Part shown: positions 23,878-33,241 of the stretch, piece by piece
Position numbering within the stretch: the first letter of the stretch is position 1
Layout: each line of letters starts with the position of its first letter
Source: Oceanihabitans sp. 2_MG-2023
GTDB taxonomy: Bacteria > Bacteroidota > Bacteroidia > Flavobacteriales > Flavobacteriaceae
Length of the DNA stretch: 64,000 nt
Direction of reading: 5' to 3'
Assembly (NCBI RefSeq): GCF_030547245.1
Contig: NZ_JAUOQT010000004.1
Location: 315,001 to 379,000, forward strand
The notes under the pieces: model-generated
What the model saw: the letters and a program-made list of their open reading frames with translations, nothing else
What the model was told of the DNA's origin: nothing
Database searches by the model: none
Position numbers and translations under genes: made by a program

Positions 23878-24174
23878 TTACTTAAGCGAAGCTAATTTAT
23901 CCACACTCCAAGCTTCTGGTTTTCCGTTAAACATTGGTTTTGTTTTTGCCCAGATACCTTTAAATAATTCCGAGTTTCTATAATTTTCTAAATCGGCTTC
24001 AGTTTCCCAATAACTATAGGTGAAAAATATATGGTCTTGTTGCTTGTCTCTATATAATTCTAAAAAACGACAGCCTTTAAAGTTTCGTATATTTTCTTTC
24101 TTCTCCTTGAAGTTTTTTAAAAATTCTTCAATTCTTGATGGATCAAAACTCATTTTTACAATACGTACAAACAT
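23878..24174 (-). CDS. Antibiotic biosynthesis monooxygenase (ABM) domain protein
   Basis: A 98-residue ferredoxin-like fold protein. It starts M-F-V-R-I-V-K-M-S-F-D and contains G-C-R-F-L-E-L-Y-R-D-K, F-F-T-Y-S-Y-W-E-T-E-A-D-L-E-N-Y and S-E-L-F-K-G-I-W, the usual spacing of ABM/LsrG-like dimeric alpha-beta barrels. The substrate is unknown; members range from quinol oxygenases to haem-degrading or housekeeping roles. In Flavobacteriaceae it commonly lies between the SAM hydrolase and gldF genes, as here. Confidence 0.85.
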   Translation of the reverse strand: MFVRIVKMSFDPSRIEEFLKNFKEKKENIRNFKGCRFLELYRDKQQDHIFFTYSYWETEADLENYRNSELFKGIWAKTKPMFNGKPEAWSVDKLASLK

Positions 24175-24192
24175 AGATGTGTCTTATTTTTC

Positions 24193-24205
24193 TTCCGCGA
24201 AAGCG
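24193..24205. repeat. Recurrent TTCCGCGAAAGCG element
   Basis: A 13-bp semi-palindromic sequence in the intergenic gap. The same sequence occurs at 30859-30871 inside the AraC gene, and one base off at 53778-53790 inside the exonuclease gene. It may be a dispersed small repeat or uptake/segregation signal of this lineage. Confidence 0.45.
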
Positions 24206-24213
24206 TAAACGGA

Positions 24214-25050
24214 TTAAACTTTATTAATATTAATGGTTACCGTATCTCTAAGTTTTAAACCCATTAATGTCGATGCGCTACCAACGGTTTGTGTATTACT
24301 TTTATACAATGCGATTTCTAAATAATTAGAAGAATTAAAGACCACAACACCACGTCCTTCATCGTGTCTTTTTTCTTCAGGAGTATCAAAATTAATAATA
24401 TCGCTATATTTTTTATGAATGGTTTTAAACTTGTAATTTCTAGCAGAAATTTCAAAACCACGTCCTTTTTGTATTTCTTCAAAAAACGACTTTCTTATAT
24501 TAGTTACCACATTACCATAATTATCAATATAGATAATGCTTCCTATAATTTGTGTCTTTTCGTCGTTTACAAAAGGATGAATGTTTTTAATAGGTTTTAT
24601 ATCTTTTATCGGTTTTCCAATCACTTCTAAAGTACCACCACGCGCCATATGTGTTGCTACTTTTACAAACACATCTAAAACAGGAAAACTAGTTATTATT
24701 TTATCATGAATATTAATTTCTACAATTTTTTCTGGAGCAATTTCTGCACAAATCATACTCATAATACCATTATTGGCACATATAAAATAGTGACCATCTA
24801 ACTTTACGGCAATATGTTTGTTTTCTGGGTTTATTTCTGCATCAATACCAATAACATGAATGGTACCTTCTGGAAAACTACTATACGCATTTTGAATAAT
24901 ATATGCAGCTTCTGGAATATTAAAAGGAGAAACAGAATGTGAGATATCAACAATTCTAACATCAGGCATTTCACTATAAATAGCGCCTTTTATCGCGCCA
25001 GCAAAGTGATCTTTCTCCCCAAAGTCTGTCGTTAAAGTTATTATTGCCAT
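24214..25050 (-). CDS. SAM hydrolase (SAM hydroxide adenosyltransferase, DUF62)
   Basis: A 278-residue member of the chlorinase/fluorinase superfamily that in most bacteria hydrolyses S-adenosylmethionine to adenosine and methionine. The N-terminus I-T-L-T-T-D-F-G-E-K-D-H-F is the family signature, with the substrate-binding Asp. I-D-N-Y-G-N-V-V-T-N-I is the characteristic C-terminal-domain motif. The presence of a Asp-Arg-His-type triad must be checked by alignment. It lies upstream of the ABM gene and divergent from phoH. Confidence 0.9.
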   Translation of the reverse strand: MAIITLTTDFGEKDHFAGAIKGAIYSEMPDVRIVDISHSVSPFNIPEAAYIIQNAYSSFPEGTIHVIGIDAEINPENKHIAVKLDGHYFICANNGIMSMICAEIAPEKIVEINIHDKIITSFPVLDVFVKVATHMARGGTLEVIGKPIKDIKPIKNIHPFVNDEKTQIIGSIIYIDNYGNVVTNIRKSFFEEIQKGRGFEISARNYKFKTIHKKYSDIINFDTPEEKRHDEGRGVVVFNSSNYLEIALYKSNTQTVGSASTLMGLKLRDTVTININKV

Positions 25051-25173
25051 GAATTATTGTTGATATTTTTTTAACATAATACACCTTAAAATTGTTTAAG
25101 TTTGTTTAGCTTTCTAATTGGATAACAAATCTAATAAAATGGAACAGATTAATATAATTAAATCGATGCGCTT

Positions 25174-26130
25174 TTGAATGAATTAATACTTGAACTTGAA
25201 GAAATTACTCCAAAAGAATTTTTTGGAGCTGGAAACGAAAATATTAAACTATTAAAAAAGTACTTTCCTAAATTAAAAATTGTTGCTCGAGGCAACCAAA
25301 TTAAAGCTTACGGAGAAGAGGAGCTTTTAGATGAGTTCGATAGGAGGCTTACCATGTTAATGCAGCATTTTGGCAAATACAATAAGTTAGACGAGAACGT
25401 TATTGAACGTGTATTAACTAGCAATACTAGTGACGACTATGCTACAAGTACAAAAAGCGGAGAAGCTATTGTTCATGGTGTAAACGGAAAAATTATTAAA
25501 GCACAAACTGCAAACCAACGTAAATTGGTGGAGCTTATGCATAAAAATGATATGGTTTTTGCTATTGGTCCAGCTGGAACTGGTAAAACTTATACAGGCG
25601 TTGCATTAGCTGTAAAAGCGTTAAAAAACAAAGAAGTAAGACGAATTATTCTAACACGTCCAGCGGTAGAAGCTGGTGAAAATCTAGGATTTCTTCCTGG
25701 TGATTTAAAAGAAAAATTAGATCCATATATGCAACCTCTTTACGATGCATTGCGAGATATGATTGCTCCAGAAAAGTTAGCACATTACATAGAAAATGGA
25801 ACCATTCAAATTGCACCTTTAGCATTTATGCGTGGTCGTACCTTAGATAATGCATTTGTAATTTTAGACGAAGGTCAAAATACCACACATGCACAAATGA
25901 AAATGTTTTTAACCAGAATGGGAAAGAACGCAAAATTTCTTTTAACAGGAGATCCCGGACAAATAGATTTGCCACGTCGTACCGTTTCCGGACTTAAAGA
26001 AGCCTTGTTGGTTTTAAAAGATATTGAAGGTATTGGTATGATTTTCTTAGACGATAAAGATGTGGTTCGTCATAAATTAGTTAAAAAAGTAATTGCCGCA
26101 TATAGAAATATTGAAAATATAGAAGCTTAA
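25174..26130 (+). CDS. phoH: PhoH-family ATPase
   Basis: A 318-residue cytoplasmic P-loop ATPase of the PhoH family, probably an RNA-associated helicase-like protein (cognate of YbeZ, which works with the RNase YbeY). The start is the TTG at 25174: the only ATG nearby is out of frame and an in-frame stop lies 15 bp upstream. Walker A G-P-A-G-T-G-K-T starts at residue 132; Walker B F-V-I-L-D-E-G-Q-N is near 229. An N-terminal KH-like region precedes it. The gene is complete and is followed by a palindromic repeat and purC. Confidence 0.93.
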   Translation: MNELILELEEITPKEFFGAGNENIKLLKKYFPKLKIVARGNQIKAYGEEELLDEFDRRLTMLMQHFGKYNKLDENVIERVLTSNTSDDYATSTKSGEAIVHGVNGKIIKAQTANQRKLVELMHKNDMVFAIGPAGTGKTYTGVALAVKALKNKEVRRIILTRPAVEAGENLGFLPGDLKEKLDPYMQPLYDALRDMIAPEKLAHYIENGTIQIAPLAFMRGRTLDNAFVILDEGQNTTHAQMKMFLTRMGKNAKFLLTGDPGQIDLPRRTVSGLKEALLVLKDIEGIGMIFLDDKDVVRHKLVKKVIAAYRNIENIEA

Positions 26131-26149
26131 TTTTTTTAGTAGCCAGGAA

Positions 26150-26262
26150 CCTGCTTTCCGTTATATCTTTTTATGTTGCTCCTCGATACAAATTTGCAAA
26201 AAAGCAAATGTGCTCGAACCAACATAAAAAGGATGCCACTGCAATCAGGGCTAAAAAAGCAT
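26150..26262 (+). repeat. Interspersed palindromic element, copy 2
   Basis: A copy degenerate at the 5' end. A large imperfect hairpin spans TCTTTTTATGTTG...AAATTTGC and GCAAATGTGCTCGAACCAACATAAAAAGGAT, followed by the family tail GCCACTGCAATCAGGG. It fills the phoH-purC gap, and the first 20 bp at the left are poorly matched. Confidence 0.65.
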
Positions 26263-26316
26263 TACGTAAAATAAAAACACAAAAGGCTATCGCTATTGGC
26301 CAAAAGCATACAAATA

Positions 26317-27267
26317 ATGAGTAACACAATTATAGATACTAACTTTAATTTTCCAAATCAAAAAAGCCTTTACAAGGGAAAAGTAAGAGCCGTTTACAAT
26401 ATCGATGATAAAGAATTGGTAATGATTGCAACAGACAGACTTTCTGCGTTCGATGTTGTGATGCCTAAAGGAATACCATATAAAGGGCAAATACTAAACC
26501 AGATAGCAACTAGTATGATGAAAGCTACCGAAGATGTAGTGCCAAATTGGTTAACCGCTACGCCAGATCCAAACGTAGCTGTTGGTCATTTATGCGAACC
26601 TTTTAAAGTAGAAATGGTAATTCGTGGTTATATGTCTGGTCATGCAGCAAGAGAATATAAAGCTGGAAAGCGTATGCTTTGTGGTGTAACCATGCCAGAA
26701 GGAATGCAAGAAAACGATAAATTTCCTAATCCAATTATTACGCCTGCAACCAAAGCAGAAATGGGAGATCATGACGAAGATATTTCTAGAGAAGACATTC
26801 TAGCAAAAGGAATAGTATCGGAAGCAGACTATCTTATATTAGAAGACTACACTAGAAAATTATTTCAAAGAGGAACGGAAATTGCTGCATCTCGCGGATT
26901 AATTTTGGTCGATACCAAATATGAATTTGGTAAAACAAAAGACGGGAAAATTGTTTTAATTGACGAAATTCATACACCAGATTCCTCGCGTTATTTTTAT
27001 GCCGATGGCTACCAAGAAAGACAGGATAAAGGGGAAGCACAAAAACAACTGTCTAAAGAGTTTGTTCGCCAATGGTTAATTGCAAATGACTTTCAAGGAT
27101 TAGAAGGGCAAACCGTTCCTGAAATGAGCGATGAGTACATTGAAACAGTTTCCGAAAGATATATTGAACTTTACGAGAACATCATGGGAGAGCCATTTGT
27201 AAAAGCAGATGTTTCTAATATTCAAAAACGAATTGAAAACAATGTTTTAGTGTATTTGGGAAAATAG
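26317..27267 (+). CDS. purC: Phosphoribosylaminoimidazole-succinocarboxamide synthase
   Basis: SAICAR synthase, which joins aspartate to CAIR in purine synthesis using ATP. I set the start at the ATG at 26317 (M-S-N-T-I-I-D-T), giving 316 residues; a TTG seven codons earlier is in frame but lies in the upstream repeat region. Landmarks are [31 protein letters not shown] and [14 protein letters not shown]. It is the longer, eukaryote/Bacteroidota-like PurC form. It is monocistronic, ending in an intrinsic terminator. Confidence 0.95.
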   Translation: MSNTIIDTNFNFPNQKSLYKGKVRAVYNIDDKELVMIATDRLSAFDVVMPKGIPYKGQILNQIATSMMKATEDVVPNWLTATPDPNVAVGHLCEPFKVEMVIRGYMSGHAAREYKAGKRMLCGVTMPEGMQENDKFPNPIITPATKAEMGDHDEDISREDILAKGIVSEADYLILEDYTRKLFQRGTEIAASRGLILVDTKYEFGKTKDGKIVLIDEIHTPDSSRYFYADGYQERQDKGEAQKQLSKEFVRQWLIANDFQGLEGQTVPEMSDEYIETVSERYIELYENIMGEPFVKADVSNIQKRIENNVLVYLGK

Positions 27268-27290
27268 GATTAATAATACTTATTAAAAAA

Positions 27291-27320
27291 AAAGACCTAG
27301 TTATTAGCTAGGTCTTTTTT
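27291..27320. terminator. Intrinsic terminator after purC
   Basis: AAAAGACCTAG/CTAGGTCTTTT with loop TTATTAG and a T tract. It lies between two convergent genes and may serve both. Confidence 0.85.
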
Positions 27321-27324
27321 ATGC

Positions 27325-28590
27325 TTACTCTTTAGGATAGCGATTAATATCTTTATGTTGCCAAATAAGGTTTACAATTTGCCAGGTACCATCTAATTTC
27401 ATGAGGTGTAGATATTCTACCCAATTATCTGAAACCAATTTTACATTTGCAATACGGTTGTAAATGTCAAGTATAGTTACCTTGTTATTTGGTGGATCTG
27501 GAAACATGGTATTCGATTTATTCCAAGAATTAGCAAATTCTATCATTTGTGCTTTTGTGGTTCTTCTGGAGTATTCCTTTTTAGTTGCTCTATCCCAGCC
27601 AATGGTAACTTTGTTTAGGCTATCATTCATAACCGTATTCATTAATTCTGGTTTTAATTGTTGTAAACCAATAAGGTAACCCAATGCTTTTTCTTTAATT
27701 TCTGTAGAATCTTTTTTGGTAGCTACTGTACTTAAAGTTGTTTTGGTATTAGAATATACAAATCGATCTCTTAAGAATTTCCCTTCGGTATCATAATAGT
27801 TAAGCTGTATATTATTACCAATACTATCATATACTTTTTCGCCAATTGAAAATTGCCATTGGTTCATTGTTAAATTGTTGTCCTTATCATGATATGTGTA
27901 TTTTACATGATTTAGCATAGCATCATAAGTGTCTTGGTAAGAAGCAACACCAGCAGCGTTTTCGGTTGTTTCTAATTTATCATTTACATTGTAATGTCCT
28001 TTTGGTATGCCGTTTTCATCCACTTCTATACGTGTAGTACCAAATGCAAAATAAGGAGATACAGGAACCGCTTCGTTTTTAAGATTAAAGCGTTTTTCAA
28101 TAATCCCATTTTTTGTTTTTGACCATTGGTAGGTAGCTATTTTCCAATTAGTTTCGGTTGCGTCATCCTCTAAATTATAAAATGCTAACTTATTTTTAAA
28201 TCCTTTTGCATCATAAGAAAAGACTTCTTTATAAACATCTCGATCGTTTGTAATTCGTTTATTGTTTATGTCGAAAAAGATTCTGGTTTCCTTGTTATCT
28301 TCATAAGTAATAACCATTCTATACACACCAATAGAGGCAAGAGGGTGTTTCTTTTCGGTGTGATAATGGTTGTTAATAATTTCGGTGAGCCTTTCCGAAG
28401 CATCGTAAGTAAATTTATAATGTGATGTGTTTTGCGCTTCTTCTTTTGAGATAGGGTGAATTCCAGCAAGATCAATATAAGGTGATACATGGTTGTACCT
28501 TAAATGCCTGAAATGTTTTTCGGTAGTATTATTTTGTGCATGTAAAGAAAAGGCAAAGCAAAAAGCGAATAATAGTTTTAATAATTTCAT
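27325..28590 (-). CDS. Secreted protein with NTF2-like (lumazine-binding-like) C-terminal domain
   Basis: A 421-residue protein with an N-terminal signal peptide (cleavage at S-L-H-A-Q). Residues about 40-290 consist of beta-rich repeats with Y-D-A-S-E-R-L-T-E-I and similar units, resembling YD/MORN-like text repeats. Residues about 300-421 look like an NTF2-type domain (E-K-A-L-G-Y-L-I-G-L-Q and D-G-T-W-Q-I-V-N-L-I-W). The function is unknown. Flanked by terminators, it is transcribed alone. Confidence 0.65.
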   Translation of the reverse strand: MKLLKLLFAFCFAFSLHAQNNTTEKHFRHLRYNHVSPYIDLAGIHPISKEEAQNTSHYKFTYDASERLTEIINNHYHTEKKHPLASIGVYRMVITYEDNKETRIFFDINNKRITNDRDVYKEVFSYDAKGFKNKLAFYNLEDDATETNWKIATYQWSKTKNGIIEKRFNLKNEAVPVSPYFAFGTTRIEVDENGIPKGHYNVNDKLETTENAAGVASYQDTYDAMLNHVKYTYHDKDNNLTMNQWQFSIGEKVYDSIGNNIQLNYYDTEGKFLRDRFVYSNTKTTLSTVATKKDSTEIKEKALGYLIGLQQLKPELMNTVMNDSLNKVTIGWDRATKKEYSRRTTKAQMIEFANSWNKSNTMFPDPPNNKVTILDIYNRIANVKLVSDNWVEYLHLMKLDGTWQIVNLIWQHKDINRYPKE

Positions 28591-28690
28591 GATTTTGATT
28601 TTGATTGATGAATAATAAAGGAACTAAATTACCTTTTTAAAATCTAAAAGTCAATTCGTTTCAATACATTTATAAAAAAAATAGAAGCCG

Positions 28691-30064
28691 TTGAAAATAT
28701 TAGACCAATTTATTGCCGATTTTGCCTCCTTCGTTTGGGGACTTCCATTACTAATATTATTAATAGGAGGTGGGTTGTATCTACTTTTTTTGTCTAAATT
28801 CCTTCCATTTCGTTACTTAGGGCATGCCATTCAAGTGCTTCGTGGTAAATATGACAATAAAGAAGATGCTGGAGAAATCACCCATTTTCAAGCCTTAACT
28901 ACGGCATTATCATCTACCATTGGAATGGGAAATATTGCTGGAGTTGCTGTGGCAATTTCTATTGGAGGACCAGGAGCTGTTTTCTGGATGTGGATTAGTG
29001 CTATTATTGGTATGTCTACCAAATTCTTTACTTCTAGCTTAGCAATCATGTACCGAGGAAAAGATAGTAAAGGCAATACTCAAGGTGGACCCATGTACTT
29101 TATTACCGAAGGTTTAGGAAAACACTGGAAGCCTTTGGCAGTGTTTTTTAGTCTTTGCGGATTAATAGGTGCATTACCCGTTTTTAATGTGAATCAGTTA
29201 ACGCAAGCTATTAATGATATTGTTTTAAAACCAAATGGTGTTGCTGTTAATTTTACTTCTAATTTAATAATAGGTCTTATTCTAGTAACTATAACTTCGG
29301 TAGTTATTTTAGGAGGTTTAAACCGAATAAGTAAAGTGGCATCTAAGTTAGTGCCATCTATGGTATTGCTATATTTTGTGCTGATTCTTATTATTTTATT
29401 CGCTAATGCGGAAGTAGTTCCAACCTATTTCAAGCTTATTTTTACAGATGCTTTTGCTGCCGAAAATTATAAAGGAGATGCTTTTTTGGGTGGACTTTTA
29501 GGTGGATTAATTATTTTAGGAATTCGTCGTGGTGCATTTTCTAACGAAGCAGGTATTGGTACAGCACCTTTAGCACATGGAGCAGCAAAAACCAACGAGC
29601 CAATTCGTGAAGGTTTAGTCGCTATGTTAGGTCCTGCAATTGATACTTTAATTGTTTGTACACTAACCGCTTTGGCAATATTAGTTACTGGTGTTTGGCA
29701 AACTACCGAAGCAAATGGCGTGAGTTTAACAGCAAATGCTTTTGGAGCAGCTATGCCAACTTTTGGCAGGTATTTATTACTTGTTTGTATTGTGGTTTTT
29801 AGTGTCTCTTCTTTGTTTTCGTATGCATACTATGGCGGAAAATGTTTATCGTTTTTAATAGGAGACAAAAACAAACATTACTATAATTATTTCTATATTT
29901 TAAGTATCCTTCTTGGAGCAACAACCTCTTTGGCTTTAATGATTAATTTAATTGATGGTGTGTTTGCCTTAATGGCAATACCAACCATGACAGCAACTTT
30001 AATTTTAGCGCCAAAAGTAGTAAAAGAAGCGAAAGCGTATTTTAAAAGAATGAAGCACAGTTAA
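28691..30064 (+). CDS. Sodium:alanine/glycine symporter (AgcS/AlsT family)
   Basis: A 457-residue inner-membrane Na+-coupled amino acid transporter with about 11 helices. Family signatures are T-A-L-S-S-T-I-G-M-G-N-I-A-G-V-A near residue 75, G-G-P-G-A-V-F-W-M-W and T-Q-G-G-P-M-Y. The start is the TTG at 28691, with no suitable ATG upstream. The end overlaps the end of the convergent AraC gene by 4 bp, so the 3' ends of the two transcripts are complementary. The substrate is probably alanine or glycine, by family. Confidence 0.92.
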   Translation: MKILDQFIADFASFVWGLPLLILLIGGGLYLLFLSKFLPFRYLGHAIQVLRGKYDNKEDAGEITHFQALTTALSSTIGMGNIAGVAVAISIGGPGAVFWMWISAIIGMSTKFFTSSLAIMYRGKDSKGNTQGGPMYFITEGLGKHWKPLAVFFSLCGLIGALPVFNVNQLTQAINDIVLKPNGVAVNFTSNLIIGLILVTITSVVILGGLNRISKVASKLVPSMVLLYFVLILIILFANAEVVPTYFKLIFTDAFAAENYKGDAFLGGLLGGLIILGIRRGAFSNEAGIGTAPLAHGAAKTNEPIREGLVAMLGPAIDTLIVCTLTALAILVTGVWQTTEANGVSLTANAFGAAMPTFGRYLLLVCIVVFSVSSLFSYAYYGGKCLSFLIGDKNKHYYNYFYILSILLGATTSLALMINLIDGVFALMAIPTMTATLILAPKVVKEAKAYFKRMKHS

Positions 30065-30987
30065 GACTTATTTATAGATGCCTTAAATTGTTGCGGAGTC
30101 ATCATTTCCATTTTTTTGAATTGTCTGTTAAAATAACTCGTATTATTAAACCCAGATTTAAATGCAATTTCCGACATTCTAAAATCTTTAGATTGTTTAA
30201 TAAGTTTCTTTGAAAATTTAATCTTTTCCGAATTTATATAATCAATAGGAGAGATGCCTAATGTGTTTTTAAACTGTTTATGAAAATGCGAAGTGCTCAT
30301 GTATGCTTTCTTGGCTAAAACATCTACAGATATGTCTTTGTTAGTTAAATTATCTTTAATAAATTTAATAACTGTTCCAATTCTGGTGTCGTTAAAAATT
30401 TGATGTGGATCGTTTATTATTAAAGATTTGGCCTTTGTTTGTAGGAGTCTAACAATGAGTTCTTGAATCATTAAATCTAATAATACATCTTTAGATTTAT
30501 TGTTGTTGGTAAAAGTGTAGGTAAGTCTTTCAATTAAATGGTTAACATCTGTATTGTTTATTAAATGTGAAGTAGTTTCGTCTAAATCCCAAGTATTGTT
30601 TTCATTTTCAATAGCTACTTGCTGATTAAATTTTTCAACAACCTCTTCAATTTTAAATGCGTCAATACCTAAGGCTAAACATTGTGTCGGATTTTCTTTT
30701 GTTGCCATAGGAAAATCAATAACCATTTCTTTGTTGGTTGGCATCACAACCGATTCGCCAGGAAAAAAATCAAAAGCTTCAAAACCATCAATATGCATAA
30801 TCTTCTTTCCAGCAAGCATACTTGCTATAATAGGAAAGTTAAACGTTAGCGATACTTTTTCCGCGAAAGCGTGTGTTTCAAATATATTAAGCTCTGCATA
30901 ATCCGCATTATACGTAGTTCTATTTTCCACCAAAGTGGTGAGTTTTCTATTGTTTCTATGTTGACTTATTATGGACTTCATACTCAA
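30061..30987 (-). CDS. AraC-family transcriptional regulator
   Basis: A 308-residue protein with an N-terminal cupin-like ligand domain of the AraC_N type (H-I-D-G-F-E-A-F-D-F-F-P-G-E-S-V-V-M-P), and a C-terminal double HTH with S-T-S-H-F-H-K-Q-F-K-N and G-F-N-N-T-S-Y-F-N-R-Q-F-K-K. It is divergent from the aldehyde dehydrogenase gene (166 bp apart), so it probably controls it, as AraC/ExaE-like activators do for AldB-type dehydrogenases. The sequence includes the dispersed element TTCCGCGAAAGCG in frame, coding A-F-A-E-K. Confidence 0.9.
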   Translation of the reverse strand: MSMKSIISQHRNNRKLTTLVENRTTYNADYAELNIFETHAFAEKVSLTFNFPIIASMLAGKKIMHIDGFEAFDFFPGESVVMPTNKEMVIDFPMATKENPTQCLALGIDAFKIEEVVEKFNQQVAIENENNTWDLDETTSHLINNTDVNHLIERLTYTFTNNNKSKDVLLDLMIQELIVRLLQTKAKSLIINDPHQIFNDTRIGTVIKFIKDNLTNKDISVDVLAKKAYMSTSHFHKQFKNTLGISPIDYINSEKIKFSKKLIKQSKDFRMSEIAFKSGFNNTSYFNRQFKKMEMMTPQQFKASINKS

Positions 30988-31040
30988 TATTACAAAATTT
31001 CAATTCATAATTATCTAAATAATAGATATGTTCTAAACTA

Positions 31041-31087
31041 TGATAAATATGTTCAAGTTAATTAGAATATGATAAAATAACTTTATC
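31041..31087. promoter_or_regulatory. Candidate AraC operator between regulator and aldehyde dehydrogenase
   Basis: TGATAAA occurs at 31041-31047 and again at 31070-31076. The second copy is the left arm of the palindrome GATAAA-ATAAC-TTTATC (31071-31087). Such paired half-sites in the divergent gap are typical of AraC-family operators; this is inferred only from position and symmetry. Confidence 0.35.
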
Positions 31088-31153
31088 AAAAATAAAGATA
31101 ATGTATTTTTTGAATTAATAAATTATCTAATTACTAATTTAACATTAAATAAA

Positions 31154-32653
31154 ATGAGTTATTCTAAACCACAATTTAAAGAAAAATATGGCAATTTTAT
31201 TAACGGGAAATTTGTCGATCCTATAGGAGGTCAGTATTTTGAAAATACATCTCCAATAGATAATAGTTTAATAGCTAAATATCCAAGATCGCAAAAAGAA
31301 GATGTTGATCTAGCTTTAGATGCGGCAAATGCGGCAAAGGAAGCTTGGGGAAATACCTCAGCAACAGAACGTGCTACTTTGTTAAATAAAGTAGCAGATA
31401 TTATTGAAGCAAATTTAGAAGAGTTTGCATTGGTAGAAACCTGTGATAATGGTAAGCCAATTCGGGAAACCTTAAATGCAGATATTCCTTTAGCAGTAGA
31501 TCATTGGCGCTATTTTGCAGCTTGTATTCGCTCGGAAGAGGGAAGCGCAACCGAGTTAGACCAGAACACATTATCGATGAATATTAAGGAGCCATTAGGT
31601 GTTGTTGGTCAAATTATTCCATGGAATTTCCCATTATTAATGCTATCCTGGAAATTACCTCCAGCTTTAGTAACTGGTAACTGTGTGGTTTTAAAACCTG
31701 CAGAACAAACACCATCTTCTGCAACTTTACTAATGGAGAAAATAGCAGAAGTATTTCCTCCTGGAGTAGTAAATATTGTTCATGGTTTCGGACCAGAAGC
31801 TGGAAAACCTTTAGCGTCAAGTTCTCGTGTAGATAAAGTGGCTTTTACTGGAGAAACTACCACAGGACAATTAATTATGCAATATGCTTCAAAAAACTTA
31901 AATCCTGTAACGATGGAACTTGGTGGAAAATCGCCAAATGTATTCTTTAATTCGGTGATGGATCATGATGATGCATTTTTAGATAAAGCGATTGAAGGTG
32001 CTGTTTTATTTGCTTTTAATCAAGGGGAAGTTTGTACGTGCCCTTCTAGAATTTTAGTGCAAGAAGATATTTACGATGCTTTTATGGCACGTGTAATTGA
32101 AAGAACAAATGCCATCATACAATCCAGCCCATATGATGTAAATTGCATGGTTGGAGCACAAGCATCTAACGATCAATATGAGAAAATTCAATCGTATTTT
32201 AAAATCGGAACAGACGAAGGAGCTAAAGTACTTACAGGAGGAGAAGCGAATTCATTGGAAGGAAATTTAGCAAACGGATTTTATATCAAGCCAACATTAT
32301 TAGAAGGCCATAATAAAATGAGAGTCTTTCAAGAAGAGATTTTTGGCCCTGTAGCTTGTGTTACCAAGTTTAAAGATGAAGCGGAAGCTATAGAAATCGC
32401 TAACGATACACTTTACGGATTGGGAGCTGGAGTTTGGACGCGCGATGCACACCAATTATACCAAATACCAAGAGCTATTAAAGCTGGTCGTGTTTGGGTA
32501 AATTGTTACCATGCATATCCTGCACATGCTCCATTTGGAGGTTATAAAAAATCTGGATTTGGTAGAGAAAACCATGTGATGATGTTAAACTACTATCGTC
32601 AAACTAAAAACATGTTAATTTCTTACGATAAAAATAAATTAGGTTTCTTTTAG
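31154..32653 (+). CDS. NAD-dependent aldehyde dehydrogenase (AldB/ExaC-like)
   Basis: A 499-residue cytoplasmic ALDH superfamily enzyme oxidising aldehydes to acids. E255 in T-M-E-L-G-G-K-S-P and C294 in [11 protein letters not shown] are the catalytic pair; the NAD motif F-T-G-E-T-T-T-G precedes them. [10 protein letters not shown] is the AldB/ExaC (acetaldehyde, chloroacetaldehyde) variant. A DUF779 gene follows, which is a known companion of these enzymes. The divergent AraC gene is the probable regulator. It could feed acetate into the synthetases downstream. Confidence 0.95.
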   Translation: MSYSKPQFKEKYGNFINGKFVDPIGGQYFENTSPIDNSLIAKYPRSQKEDVDLALDAANAAKEAWGNTSATERATLLNKVADIIEANLEEFALVETCDNGKPIRETLNADIPLAVDHWRYFAACIRSEEGSATELDQNTLSMNIKEPLGVVGQIIPWNFPLLMLSWKLPPALVTGNCVVLKPAEQTPSSATLLMEKIAEVFPPGVVNIVHGFGPEAGKPLASSSRVDKVAFTGETTTGQLIMQYASKNLNPVTMELGGKSPNVFFNSVMDHDDAFLDKAIEGAVLFAFNQGEVCTCPSRILVQEDIYDAFMARVIERTNAIIQSSPYDVNCMVGAQASNDQYEKIQSYFKIGTDEGAKVLTGGEANSLEGNLANGFYIKPTLLEGHNKMRVFQEEIFGPVACVTKFKDEAEAIEIANDTLYGLGAGVWTRDAHQLYQIPRAIKAGRVWVNCYHAYPAHAPFGGYKKSGFGRENHVMMLNYYRQTKNMLISYDKNKLGFF

Positions 32654-32674
32654 TAGTAGATTAATAGCAAAAAT

Positions 32675-32703
32675 AAGGCTGGATTTATTAAAATTCAGCC
32701 TTT
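32675..32703 (+). terminator. Weak terminator or attenuator after aldehyde dehydrogenase
   Basis: AAGGCTGGATTT paired with AAATTCAGCCTT (one mismatch) and only a short T stretch. It may reduce rather than stop transcription into DUF779. Confidence 0.5.
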
Positions 32704-32722
32704 ATAATTTATACCTTTAAAT

Positions 32723-33076
32723 ATGGAAAGAATTGCAATAACAGAAAAAGCGGCAAAGGTTTTAGAACAATTAAAAATTAAACATGGGGAATTAATCTTC
32801 CATCAAAGTGGTGGTTGTTGCGATGGCTCTGCACCAATGGTTTTTGAAAAAGGAGATATGTATTTAGACGAAAGTGATATCCTTTTAGGAACTTTAAATA
32901 GCGTAAATTTTTATATGAATCAAGATCAATTTGAATACTGGAAGCATACACATTTAACTGTTGATATAACCGAAGGTAGAGGCGCAAGTTTCTCTTTAGA
33001 GATACCTTTAGGGCTACGTTTTTTAATCCATTCTAGATTATTAACACCAGAAGAAGAAGTTTTTTTTAATACTTAA
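32723..33076 (+). CDS. DUF779 protein, aldehyde dehydrogenase partner
   Basis: A 117-residue protein with the DUF779 hallmark Q-S-G-G-C-C-D-G-S-A-P-M near residue 30 (double cysteine) and F-S-L-E-I-P-L-G-L-R-F. It is widely found next to AldB-type aldehyde dehydrogenases, as here, and its role is unknown. The cysteines may bind a metal or detoxify aldehydes. Probably transcribed with the aldehyde dehydrogenase. Confidence 0.9.
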   Translation: MERIAITEKAAKVLEQLKIKHGELIFHQSGGCCDGSAPMVFEKGDMYLDESDILLGTLNSVNFYMNQDQFEYWKHTHLTVDITEGRGASFSLEIPLGLRFLIHSRLLTPEEEVFFNT

Positions 33077-33119
33077 TATAGTTGCGTATTAGTTTTCTGT
33101 TTTTTCATTTTATTAAAAT

Positions 33120-33162
33120 AAGCCCTTAAAATTATAAGTATTCATGATTTTTGGGCTTTTTT
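33120..33162 (+). terminator. Intrinsic terminator after DUF779
   Basis: AAGCCC/GGGCTT stem with a long AT-rich loop and T7 run. The short stem makes it moderate. Confidence 0.6.
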
Positions 33163-33207
33163 TATGATTAAACAATGATTTTTTAACATTTTAATAAAAA
33201 TTAAGTT

Positions 33208-33241
33208 GCTAATTTAATATATTTATGCTAAATTAATATAT
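33208..33241 (+). repeat. Direct repeat touching the start codon of the InsA-like gene
   Basis: GCTAATTTAATATAT (33208-33222) and GCTAAATTAATATAT (33227-33241), 19 bp apart with one mismatch. The second copy ends at the ATG. A similar CTAAATTAA occurs at 33665, right after the gene. A protein-binding site, perhaps autoregulatory, is possible. Confidence 0.45.
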